A DNA stretch of 18,168 bases, taken from assembly GCF_001557215.1 (NCBI RefSeq), contig NZ_LSJM01000058.1, forward strand, positions 1 through 18,168, in the 5' to 3' direction. The first letter of the stretch is position 1; each line of letters opens with the position of its first letter. This DNA is from Sphingomonas sp. CCH9-E2 (GTDB taxonomy: Bacteria > Pseudomonadota > Alphaproteobacteria > Sphingomonadales > Sphingomonadaceae). Positions 8,185 through 15,381 of this stretch are shown here, piece by piece. Both the position numbers and the translations under genes were made by a program. The notes under the pieces were generated by a model. It searched no databases, was not told where the DNA came from, and saw only the letters and a program-made list of their open reading frames with translations.

Positions 8185-8193
8185 GGGGGGAGA
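8185..8193 (+). promoter_or_regulatory. Strong Shine-Dalgarno that fixes the amidohydrolase start
   Basis: GGGGGGAGA lies 4 bases before ATG 8198. This supports initiation at the signal peptide and not at in-frame codons further upstream that lie in or before the tRNA. An adjacent second ATG at 8201 is a possible alternative. Confidence 0.75.
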
Positions 8194-8197
8194 CACG

Positions 8198-10270
8198 ATG
8201 ATGCGCATGATCCTGGTCGCGGCACTGCTGGCGACGACCGCTCCGGCTTTCGCCCACCGGCATCCGGATCCCGCCCCACCAACACAGTCGAAGCCGGTTC
8301 CCAAGGAAGATCTGCTCAAGCCCCCGGCCGATGCCGCCGAATATGTCGTGGCATCCGAATCCGGACAGCATGGCAGCCAGTGGCGCTGGCAGCTGCCCGA
8401 CGGGCGCGTCGCCTATCGCTGGTCGCAGGAGCTGCGCGGCTGGATCACCGAGATGGATCAGGTCACGACCTTCGCCAAGGACGGCAGCATCGCCGCGATG
8501 ACGGTGCGCGGCGTGACCATGTCCGGCGACGCGGCGGAGGAATATCGCGTGACTGGCGGCCGCGCGACGTGGAAGACCGCCACCGACGCCGGGGAGGCGC
8601 CCGCCAATGGCTGGTACATCCCGGCGGGCGGGGTCGGCATCGCCTTCGCGCCGATCATCGACGCCTTGGCAGCGGCGGGTGATGCGGGCGTCGCCTTCCT
8701 CCCCGGCGGGCGCGGGCGCATGACCTTTGGCGGGACGCAAGTGATCCAAGGGCCGGCCGGGCCCAAGACCGTCCAGCTCGCCTTTATCAGCGGCATCCTG
8801 CCCTCCCCCGTTCCCGTCTGGCTGGACGACAAGCAGCGCTATTTCGCAGACATCAGCTTCATCTCGGTCATTCCCAAGGGCTATGAGCGCGCGCTGAAGC
8901 AGCTGCGCGACGCGCAGGACGCCGCGACGGCGCAGGCGGTGACGACCATCGCCAAGCGCTTCCTCGATCCCGCAGCCAAAGCACCGGTGCTGTTCGACAA
9001 TGTGCGCCTGTTCGACGCCGACAAGGGCGTGTTCCTGCCCGACCGCGCGGTGCTGGCACAGGACGGCAAGATCGCGGCGATCGGCGCGGCGGGGTCACTC
9101 ACGGCGCCGGCCGGTGCACGCACGATCGACGGGCGCGGCAAGACCCTCGTTCCCGGAATCTGGGACAGCCACCTCCATATCGGCGACGACTGGAGCGTGC
9201 TGTCGAACATGGCGAACGGCATCACCAGCTTTCGCAGCCCCGGCACCAATTTCGACCGCGCGGTCGAGGCGACCCGGCGGCGCGGCGAAGGCACGCTGTT
9301 GATGGGCGAGCCGTTCATCTCGGTCATCATCGACAAGAAGGACCCGCTGGCGGCCCAAGGTGCCGAAGTCGTTAGCAGTGTCGAGGAGACGATCGCCACC
9401 GTCCGCCGGATCAAGCAGGCGGGATTGTGGGGCGTCAAATTCTACACCTCGATGAACCCGGCATGGATCGCGCCCGCTGCGGCCGAGGCGCACCGGCTGG
9501 GCCTGCACGTCCATGGCCATGTCCCGGCGACGATGAAGCCGAGCGAGGCGGTCGCGGCGGGCTATGACGAGCTGACCCACCTCAATTTCGTGGTGATGGA
9601 GTCGATGCCAAAGGCGGTGATCGACAAGGCGAACACGCGGCAGCGGATGGAGGGGCCGGCGCGCTACTTCAAGGATGTCGATCTGAACGCCCCCCTGATG
9701 ACCGGCTTCGTCGCCGATCTGGCGCGGCGCAAGACGGTGGTCGATCCCACCATCGTGATCTTCGAAGGCATGCTGACCCAGGATGGCGGCACCCCGCATC
9801 CGGCCTATGCGCCCTATATGGGCATCATCTCGCCGGTCATCGAGCGGTCGGCGTTCACCAGCGGCGGCTATCCGCTGGTCGAGGGGCTGACCCGCGACGA
9901 TTACCGCAAAAGCTATGCGAAGATGGTCGAGCTGGTCGGGCGGTTGCACAAGGCCGACGTGCCGGTGGTCGCAGGGACCGATGGCTGGGGCATCGAACTG
10001 GTGCGCGAGCTGGAAATCTATCAGCAAGCCGGGTTCAGCGCGGCGGAGGCGCTGCAAAGCGCGACCATCGTTCCCGCGCGCGTCGTCGGCGCCGACAAGC
10101 GGACCGGATCGATCGCGGTGGGCAAGGAAGCCGATATGGTGCTGGTCGACGGCGACCCCTCGACCGAACTCGGCGCACTGCGCCGCGTCGTCACCGTAGT
10201 CAGCGACGGCTATGTCATGGACGCCGCCGAACTGCGCAGGGCGGCGGGGTATAGCGGGATGCCGAAGTAG
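8198..10270 (+). CDS. Exported metal-dependent amidohydrolase with N-terminal beta-rich domain
   Basis: A 690-residue protein of the amidohydrolase (TIM-barrel, imidazolonepropionase/prolidase-like) superfamily. A signal peptide spans residues 1-19 with cleavage after AFA, so it is probably periplasmic. About 250 residues of unassigned sequence precede the hydrolase domain, which opens with LFDNVRLFDADKG. Putative metal and active-site residues are His325 and His327 (DSHLHIG), Lys414 (GVKFYTS, probably carboxylated), the HVHGH cluster at 437-441, His461 (LTHLNF) and Asp595 (VAGTDGWG). A C-terminal GKEADMVLVDGDP strand returns to the metal-free barrel. ATG 8198 is chosen because of the GGGGGGAGA ribosome site 5 bases before it and because it starts the signal peptide. 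The frame continues upstream through the tRNA and cannot begin there. The substrate is unknown; dipeptides, cyclic imides or lactones are possible. Confidence 0.85.
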   Translation: MMRMILVAALLATTAPAFAHRHPDPAPPTQSKPVPKEDLLKPPADAAEYVVASESGQHGSQWRWQLPDGRVAYRWSQELRGWITEMDQVTTFAKDGSIAAMTVRGVTMSGDAAEEYRVTGGRATWKTATDAGEAPANGWYIPAGGVGIAFAPIIDALAAAGDAGVAFLPGGRGRMTFGGTQVIQGPAGPKTVQLAFISGILPSPVPVWLDDKQRYFADISFISVIPKGYERALKQLRDAQDAATAQAVTTIAKRFLDPAAKAPVLFDNVRLFDADKGVFLPDRAVLAQDGKIAAIGAAGSLTAPAGARTIDGRGKTLVPGIWDSHLHIGDDWSVLSNMANGITSFRSPGTNFDRAVEATRRRGEGTLLMGEPFISVIIDKKDPLAAQGAEVVSSVEETIATVRRIKQAGLWGVKFYTSMNPAWIAPAAAEAHRLGLHVHGHVPATMKPSEAVAAGYDELTHLNFVVMESMPKAVIDKANTRQRMEGPARYFKDVDLNAPLMTGFVADLARRKTVVDPTIVIFEGMLTQDGGTPHPAYAPYMGIISPVIERSAFTSGGYPLVEGLTRDDYRKSYAKMVELVGRLHKADVPVVAGTDGWGIELVRELEIYQQAGFSAAEALQSATIVPARVVGADKRTGSIAVGKEADMVLVDGDPSTELGALRRVVTVVSDGYVMDAAELRRAAGYSGMPK

Positions 10271-10278
10271 CGACGGCA

Positions 10279-10302
10279 GCGGGGGCGGGTTGCCGCCCCC
10301 GC
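10279..10302. terminator. Bidirectional hairpin between convergent amidohydrolase and glmS
   Basis: A perfect 10-bp GC stem (GCGGGGGCGG / CCGCCCCCGC) with the 4-base loop GTTG, placed in the 47-bp gap between two converging stop codons. No clear T-run follows on either strand, so it may work as a weak intrinsic terminator or as a 3'-end stabiliser for both transcripts. Confidence 0.65.
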
Positions 10303-10317
10303 CTCGTCATTCCAAGG

Positions 10318-12141
10318 TCACTCCACCGTGACCGACTTGGCGAGGTTGCGGGGCTGGTCGACGTCCGTGCCCTTCGCCACCGCGACGTGGTAGGCGAGCA
10401 GTTGCACCGGCACGGCATAGACGATCGGTGCGATCAGCGGGTGAACGCGGGGCATCTCGATCGTCGCGAGGCAGTTGTCGCCCGCAGCAGCAATACCTTC
10501 CGCGTCGGAGATCAGCACCACCTTGCCGCCGCGCGCCTGGACCTCCTGCATGTTGCTGACGGTCTTTTCGAACAGCGGCCCGCTCGGCGCGATGACGATG
10601 ACGGGGACATTTTCGTCGATCAGCGCGATCGGGCCGTGCTTCATCTCGCCTGCGGCATAGCCTTCGGCGTGGATATAGCTGATTTCCTTGAGCTTCAGCG
10701 CGCCTTCCATCGCCAGCGGATAGTCGGTGCCACGGCCGAGATAGAGCACGTCGCGCGCGCCGGCGACGCTGCCGGCCATCGCCTCGATCGCCTCGTCGCG
10801 GCTGAGCGCATCGTTGAGCGCGGCGGGGGCTTCGGCGAGGTGGAGGACGATTTCCTTCTCCTCGGCGCGGTCCATCCGCCCCTTCGCCTTGGCCAGGTTC
10901 GCGGCGAGCGCGGCGAGCACCGCGAGCTGGCAGGTAAACGCCTTGGTCGATGCGACGCCGATCTCCGGCCCGGCATGGGTGGGGAGCAGCAGGTCCGCCT
11001 CACGCGCCATCGTGCTGGTCGGCACGTTGACGACGGCGGCGATCGTCTGCCCCTCCGCCTTGGCGTGGCGCAGCGCGGCGAGCGTGTCGGCGGTTTCGCC
11101 CGACTGGCTGATGACGATCATCAGCCCACCCGGCTCCATCACCGGCGCGCGGTAGCGGAACTCGGATGCGACATCGATATCGACCGCGACGCGCGCGAAC
11201 TGCTCGAACCAGTATTTGGCGACCATCCCGGCATAATAGCTGGTGCCGCATGCGACGATGGTGACGCGGCGGATCGCGGACAGGTCGAATTCGGGGATCG
11301 GAAGCGTCACTTCCTCTTCGAGCCGCTGGAGATAGCCGCGCAGCGTCTGTGCCACGACGATCGGCTGCTCGTAGATCTCCTTCGCCATAAAGTGGCGGTG
11401 ATTGCCCTTGTCGATCAGCTGGCCCGATGCGCCCGAATTGACGATCGGGCGATCGACGGCATTATTCTCGACATCATAGACCTGCGCGCCGTCGCGGGTG
11501 AGGACGACCCAGTCGCCCTCCTCGAGGTAAGAGATGCGCTGGGTCAGCGGTGCGAGCGCGAGCGCGTCGGAGCCGAGATAGGTCTCCCCTTCCCCGTACC
11601 CCACGACCAGCGGCGAACCGAGCCGCGCACCGATCAGCATGTCGGGATGGCTGCGGAACAGGATCGCAAGCGCGAAAGCGCCGTGCAGGCGCGGGAGCAC
11701 CGCCTTGACCGCCGCGACCGGATCGAGCCCGGCCTCGACCTGCTCGCTCACCAGGTGCGCGACGATCTCGGTATCGGTCTCGCTCTCGAACACGCGGCCG
11801 CGCGCGAGCAGCTCTTCGCGCAGCGGCTTGAAATTCTCGATGATCCCGTTGTGGACCAAGGCGACCTCACCCGTCGCGTGCGGGTGGGCGTTGTTGGTGG
11901 TCGGGCCGCCATGCGTTGCCCAGCGGGTGTGCGCGATGCCGACAGTGCCGGGCAACGGGTCCTCGGCCAGCACCTTGCCCAGGTTGACCAGCTTTCCCGA
12001 TGCGCGGCGGCGCGCAATCCCGCCATCGACGATGGTCGCGATCCCGGCCGAGTCATAGCCGCGATATTCCAGCCGCTTCAGGCCATCGAGCAGCCGATCG
12101 GCAACGGCGTCATTGCCCAGGATTCCAACGATTCCACACAT
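10318..12141 (-). CDS. glmS: Glutamine--fructose-6-phosphate aminotransferase (isomerizing)
   Basis: The 607-residue first enzyme of the hexosamine pathway, making glucosamine-6-phosphate from fructose-6-phosphate and glutamine. MCGIVGILG puts the class II amidotransferase nucleophile at Cys2 after Met removal. The N-terminal domain continues with RLEYRGYDSAGIAT, HTRWATHG and NNAHPH. Two SIS domains follow, with CGTSYYAG, ISQSGETADTLAAL and STKAFTCQ. The C-terminus PRNLAKSVTVE is family-typical; E. coli GlmS has 609 residues. ATG 12141 has GAGAG at 12154-12150 as ribosome site. It begins 17 bases after the PIN toxin gene and could be partly expressed from the toxin-antitoxin promoter. I see no glmS ribozyme or riboswitch in this short gap. 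Confidence 0.98.
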   Translation of the reverse strand: MCGIVGILGNDAVADRLLDGLKRLEYRGYDSAGIATIVDGGIARRRASGKLVNLGKVLAEDPLPGTVGIAHTRWATHGGPTTNNAHPHATGEVALVHNGIIENFKPLREELLARGRVFESETDTEIVAHLVSEQVEAGLDPVAAVKAVLPRLHGAFALAILFRSHPDMLIGARLGSPLVVGYGEGETYLGSDALALAPLTQRISYLEEGDWVVLTRDGAQVYDVENNAVDRPIVNSGASGQLIDKGNHRHFMAKEIYEQPIVVAQTLRGYLQRLEEEVTLPIPEFDLSAIRRVTIVACGTSYYAGMVAKYWFEQFARVAVDIDVASEFRYRAPVMEPGGLMIVISQSGETADTLAALRHAKAEGQTIAAVVNVPTSTMAREADLLLPTHAGPEIGVASTKAFTCQLAVLAALAANLAKAKGRMDRAEEKEIVLHLAEAPAALNDALSRDEAIEAMAGSVAGARDVLYLGRGTDYPLAMEGALKLKEISYIHAEGYAAGEMKHGPIALIDENVPVIVIAPSGPLFEKTVSNMQEVQARGGKVVLISDAEGIAAAGDNCLATIEMPRVHPLIAPIVYAVPVQLLAYHVAVAKGTDVDQPRNLAKSVTVE

Positions 12142-12158
12142 GGGGTCTGCTCTCGACT

Positions 12159-12539
12159 CTAGAGGGTATAGGGGACGCGGATCCCCGGCATGTTTGCCGG
12201 AAAATCCCTGGTGTTACGAGTGACGAGGACGCGGCCGCGCAGCATCGCGGTGGCGAGGATGACAGCATCGGGCGAACGCAACCGCTGACGCTCCCGACGC
12301 AGGCTGGCGGCGCGGGTCGCGATCTCGACATCCATTTCGTCGATGCCGAAACCGGAGAGCAAGATTTCCGCGCGGCGGAGGCCCTCGCCCGATCCCTTGG
12401 ATAGCACTTCGATCCACACCATGCGGCTGATCCACGCGCGCGCGCCGCCCGACGTCGCGCGGCGCAGTTCGTCGCGCGCAGGCTCCAGGCCCTTGAGCGC
12501 GTCGATCAGGATATTGGAATCGAACGCGAAGCCGCTCAC
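12159..12539 (-). CDS. vapC: PIN-domain ribonuclease toxin (VapC-like)
   Basis: A 126-residue single-domain PIN protein, the usual toxin length. The four conserved acidic positions are present: Asp7 (FAFDSNILID), Glu44 (WIEVLSKG), Asp91 (RSPDAVILATA) and Asp112 (TRNTRDF). These coordinate Mg2+/Mn2+ for RNA cleavage in VapC toxins. The start is GTG 12539, forming a GTGA overlap with the stop of the antitoxin gene. This is the standard antitoxin-first arrangement and gives translational coupling. All catalytic residues are intact, so it is probably active. Its RNA target cannot be predicted. It lies 17 bases before glmS. Confidence 0.9.
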   Translation of the reverse strand: MSGFAFDSNILIDALKGLEPARDELRRATSGGARAWISRMVWIEVLSKGSGEGLRRAEILLSGFGIDEMDVEIATRAASLRRERQRLRSPDAVILATAMLRGRVLVTRNTRDFPANMPGIRVPYTL

Positions 12540-12898
12540 GTGGCGGGCTTCTTCGGATCGGGGTAACGCCCCTTGCCCATGTCGAGATAGATTTGGCGCT
12601 GACGATCGTCTTCCGCGTCGAAGAGGTCGGGAAACTCCGCCTTCACCTCTTCATAGTCATCGTCCCACGGGCGGGTCCAGGACGCGCGTTCCCGCCGCTG
12701 CCATTCAACGGCATCCCCGATATCGTCGCGATCCTTCCACGCGCCGAACCCGATCTCCAGCCAGTCCTTCGGCGCCTCGGCCTTGTAGGCTGCGACGGCT
12801 TCACGCAGCACCGACGCGCGCGACTTACCCTGCTCGGCAGCGCGCTGGTCGAGCCACTTGATGTCCTCATCGGGCAGATCGGCAAGGATGCGGGTCAT
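12536..12898 (-). CDS. Ribbon-helix-helix (CopG-type) antitoxin
   Basis: A 120-residue antitoxin partner of the PIN toxin. Residues 1-38 (MTRILADLPDEDIKWLDQRAAEQGKSRASVLREAV) fit a ribbon-helix-helix DNA-binding domain: a short strand, helix A, a GKSRAS turn and helix B. The rest (about 45-120) is rich in Asp, Glu, Trp and Arg (FGAWKDRDDIGDAVEWQRRERASW, then DDDYEEVKAEFPDLFDAEDD) and probably wraps the toxin. This is longer than many CopG-type antitoxins (about 70-90 residues). The ATG at 12898 is preceded directly by AT-rich operator sequence and has no Shine-Dalgarno. It probably represses its own operon by binding the TGATATCA repeats. Confidence 0.87.
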   Translation of the reverse strand: MTRILADLPDEDIKWLDQRAAEQGKSRASVLREAVAAYKAEAPKDWLEIGFGAWKDRDDIGDAVEWQRRERASWTRPWDDDYEEVKAEFPDLFDAEDDRQRQIYLDMGKGRYPDPKKPAT

Positions 12899-12933
12899 TG
12901 ATATACTGATATCATATCATGATATCATGTCAA
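12899..12933 (-). promoter_or_regulatory. Toxin-antitoxin promoter/operator with TGATATCA repeats
   Basis: The short gap upstream of the antitoxin holds two copies of the palindrome TGATATCA (12907-12914 and 12920-12927), 13 bp apart centre to centre. It also holds the overlapping palindrome ATATCATGATAT (12914-12925). On the minus strand a perfect TTGACA lies at 12933-12928. Standard spacing would put transcription start within a few bases of the antitoxin ATG. The -10 element is not clear. The TTGACA includes the stop codon of the preceding 103-residue gene. RHH proteins commonly bind tandem short palindromes of this kind. Confidence 0.65.
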
Positions 12934-13241
12934 TGCGGGAACTTGCTGTCGACGAAGTTGCGCACGAACTCGACCGGGTCGGGCTCATGCCCCTGCGCGG
13001 CGATGAACCGCGCGCGGCCCTTGGTCCAGACTTCGTTGATCGCGCCCGCCATACCGTCGGGGAACTGCATCCGCTGCACCACGATCGTCCGCCAGTCGCC
13101 GGTCGCACCGAACAGCGCGTGGAACGTCGGCTCCTGCGCCGTGAGCGCCGCATCGCTGTCGGCATCGAGCGCGCCGATGGCGTCGAGGACATAGGCGTCG
13201 AGCAGCTTCAGGAACGGCTTGCCCTCATAGATGTCGCTCAT
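12930..13241 (-). CDS. Unrecognised 103-residue protein coupled to glmU
   Basis: I do not recognise this family. The protein is soluble and mildly acidic, starts MSDIYEGKPFLKLLDAYVLDAIGALD, and is predicted mostly helical with several aromatic residues (WRTIVVQRMQF, EVWTKGRARF). It has no signal peptide, membrane segment or Cys. ATG 13241 overlaps the glmU stop as ATGA, so the two are co-translated. Codon use matches the neighbours and the composition is that of a real protein. Its stop codon overlaps the -35 hexamer of the toxin-antitoxin promoter. Conservation next to glmU in relatives would tell whether it belongs to amino-sugar metabolism. Confidence 0.75.
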   Translation of the reverse strand: MSDIYEGKPFLKLLDAYVLDAIGALDADSDAALTAQEPTFHALFGATGDWRTIVVQRMQFPDGMAGAINEVWTKGRARFIAAQGHEPDPVEFVRNFVDSKFPH

Positions 13242-14590
13242 TTCGCCGCCTTTCGTGCCGCCATCGCCGCGCGGAACCGCTTGGCCCAGCCGGGGAGGCC
13301 GGTCTGTTCGGGGCGGACCAGTGCCAGCGCATCGGCCTCGACGTCCTTGGTCACGACGCTGCCCGCGCCGACGATCGCGCCCTCACCGATGCTGACCGGC
13401 GCGACCAGCGCGCTGTTCGACCCGACAAACGCCCCCGCGCCGATCACGGTTGGATATTTGAAGAAGCCGTCATAGTTGCAGGTGATGGTGCCCGCGCCGA
13501 TATTGGCGCCCTCCCCCACCTGTGCATCGCCCAGATAGGTCAGGTGGTTGGCCTTGGCGCCCTTGCCCAGCACCGCTTTCTTGGTCTCGACGAAATTGCC
13601 GATCTTGCTCTTTTCGCCCAGCACCGTGCCGGAGCGCAGCCGGGCATAGGGCCCGACTTCCGCGCCGGTCGCGATTGTCGCGCCCTCGATATGGCAGAAG
13701 GCGCGAATGATGACGCCATCGGCGATGGTAACGCCGGGACCGAACACCACGTTCGGCTCGACCGTCACGTCGCGGCCCAGCACCGTGTCATGCGCGAACC
13801 ACACCGTGTCCGGCGCAACCAGCGTCGCGCCATCGGTCATCGCCTGCGCCCGCCGTGCCGCCTGCCAGCGATCCTCGGCATAGGCGAGTTCGGCGCGGCT
13901 GTTGATCCCGATCACCTCATCGGCATCGGTTTCGACCACCACCGCACGGTCGCCATCGGCCAGTGCGAGCATGACGATGTCGGGAAGGTAATATTCGCCC
14001 GCCGCATTGTCGTTGCCGACCCGGTCGAGCAGCGGCCACAGGTCGGCCGCGCGCACCGCGGTCACGCCCGAATTGCAGAGGTCGACCGCGCGCTCCTCAG
14101 GGCTCGCGTCCTTATACTCGACCATCTTGGCAATCGCGCCGTCGGCATCGGCGATGATCCGGCCATAGGCCTTGGCATCGTCCGGACGGAAGCCCAGCAC
14201 CGCGACGCGCGGCGCATCCGCCGCATCGAGCCGCGCGGCCATCGCCGCAATCGTCTGCGCCGACAGGAAGGGTGTATCGCCGAACGCGACGATCACGGTT
14301 CCGTCGAACCCGGCCAGCGCCTCACGCGCCATCAACGTCGCGTGCGCAGTGCCGAGCTGCTCGGCCTGATGCGCGATCCGCACGCCCAGCGGCGCGACCG
14401 CCGCCTCGACCTGTTCACGTCGCGCGCCGACCACGACGACCTTCTCCGCCGCGCCCGCCGCCGCAAAGGCATCGGTCAAATGCAACAGCATCGGCTTGCC
14501 CGCGATTCTGTGCAGCACCTTGTGCGTGTCGGACTTCATCCGCGTCCCGCTTCCGGCGGCAAGGATGATCGCGGCGATCGGCTTGGTCAT
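13238..14590 (-). CDS. glmU: Bifunctional UDP-N-acetylglucosamine pyrophosphorylase / glucosamine-1-phosphate N-acetyltransferase
   Basis: A 450-residue bifunctional enzyme that acetylates glucosamine-1-phosphate and then makes UDP-GlcNAc for peptidoglycan and LPS. The N-terminal nucleotidyltransferase domain shows LAAGSGTRMKSDTHKVLH (residues about 9-26), QLGTAHA and FGDTPFL. The C-terminal left-handed beta-helix acetyltransferase domain (from about residue 250) has hexapeptide repeats, YARLRSGTVLGEKSKIGNFVETK and NIGAGTITCNYDG. E. coli GlmU has 456 residues. The start is ATG 14590 with GGGGAG ten bases upstream; the in-frame extension to 14659 adds an Arg-rich leader outside the family pattern. 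It lies divergent from the Gph phosphatase with 77 bp between them. It heads the leftward block that ends in glmS. Confidence 0.97.
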   Translation of the reverse strand: MTKPIAAIILAAGSGTRMKSDTHKVLHRIAGKPMLLHLTDAFAAAGAAEKVVVVGARREQVEAAVAPLGVRIAHQAEQLGTAHATLMAREALAGFDGTVIVAFGDTPFLSAQTIAAMAARLDAADAPRVAVLGFRPDDAKAYGRIIADADGAIAKMVEYKDASPEERAVDLCNSGVTAVRAADLWPLLDRVGNDNAAGEYYLPDIVMLALADGDRAVVVETDADEVIGINSRAELAYAEDRWQAARRAQAMTDGATLVAPDTVWFAHDTVLGRDVTVEPNVVFGPGVTIADGVIIRAFCHIEGATIATGAEVGPYARLRSGTVLGEKSKIGNFVETKKAVLGKGAKANHLTYLGDAQVGEGANIGAGTITCNYDGFFKYPTVIGAGAFVGSNSALVAPVSIGEGAIVGAGSVVTKDVEADALALVRPEQTGLPGWAKRFRAAMAARKAAK

Positions 14591-14667
14591 CGAAACTGGA
14601 CTCCCCTCGCGCGCGGCCCTGCCACGATCATGTTGCAATTTCCATAGCGGCACCGGCATTTGGCGCG

Positions 14668-15381
14668 ATGACCGATGTTCCGTTCGATATCGTCGGGTTC
14701 GACCTCGACGGCACGCTGTTCGACACCAGCGCCGACCTGCTCGCCGCGACCAATCATGCGCTCGCGCTGGTCGACCGCCCCACCCTCGCTCCCGACCGGA
14801 TCAAGTCGATGATCGGCGGCGGGGCGAAGAACATGCTCAAACAGGGGCTGGAGGAATCGGGCGGCTATGACGATGACGTCATGCGCCGGGCCTATCCCGC
14901 GCTGCTGGAGTTTTATGGCGAGAACCTGTCGCACGGCACCGTCCCGTTCGCCGGGCTGACGGAAGCGCTCGACGATCTGGAGGCGCGCGGCGTCAAACTC
15001 GCCATCGTCACCAACAAGTTCGAACGCTTCGCCACTCGGCTGGCGCGCGAAGTCGGCATCGACCACCGTTTTGCCTGTGTCATCGGCGGCGACACGATGG
15101 GGCGCGGTAACGCCAAGCCCTCGGCGGCCCCGATCCACGAAATGATCGCCAGATGCGGCGGCGGGCGCGCGGCATTTGTCGGCGATTCGATCTACGACAT
15201 CATGGCCGCGAAGAATGCCGGAATCCCCAGCATCGCGGTCAGCTTCGGCTTCCTGATGCAGCCGGTTGCAGAGCTCGGCGCGGACGCGGTGATCGATGGC
15301 TATGCCGAACTGGTGCCGACCCTGCTCAGGCTGGGCGATAGCCAGAGCGCCACTTCGTCCACAGATGCCGCGCCAGCATGA
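14668..15381 (+). CDS. gph: Phosphoglycolate phosphatase-like HAD hydrolase
   Basis: A 237-residue HAD-superfamily phosphatase (subfamily IA). Motif I is FDLDGTLFDTSADL with nucleophile Asp12 and Asp14. Motif II is AIVTNK (Thr near residue 114). Motif III Lys is in NAKPSAAP. Motif IV is FVGDSIYDIMAAKNAG. The alpha-helical cap is between motifs I and II (residues about 20-85). It probably removes 2-phosphoglycolate arising from DNA repair or oxygenase activity, but other sugar phosphates are possible for this subfamily. The start is ATG 14668, with a weak ribosome site. The C-terminal tail SQSATSSTDAAPA is encoded in DNA that also encodes the end of the convergent nucleotidyltransferase gene. 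Confidence 0.88.
   Translation: MTDVPFDIVGFDLDGTLFDTSADLLAATNHALALVDRPTLAPDRIKSMIGGGAKNMLKQGLEESGGYDDDVMRRAYPALLEFYGENLSHGTVPFAGLTEALDDLEARGVKLAIVTNKFERFATRLAREVGIDHRFACVIGGDTMGRGNAKPSAAPIHEMIARCGGGRAAFVGDSIYDIMAAKNAGIPSIAVSFGFLMQPVAELGADAVIDGYAELVPTLLRLGDSQSATSSTDAAPA

Noticed and set aside
8012..8197. Upstream extension of the amidohydrolase frame
   Set aside because: It would read through the whole tRNA-Gly. The ribosome site and signal peptide fix the start at 8198.
12142..12158. glmS ribozyme/riboswitch upstream of glmS
   Set aside because: The gap is only 17 bases, and such elements are known mainly from Gram-positive bacteria.
12899..12930. CRISPR-like or mobile-element repeat
   Set aside because: The TGATATCA copies are too short and too close together, and lie exactly at the antitoxin start, which fits an operator.
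14591..14659. Longer glmU start at 14659
   Set aside because: It adds an Arg-rich leader before the conserved N-terminus; ATG 14590 has a good ribosome site.
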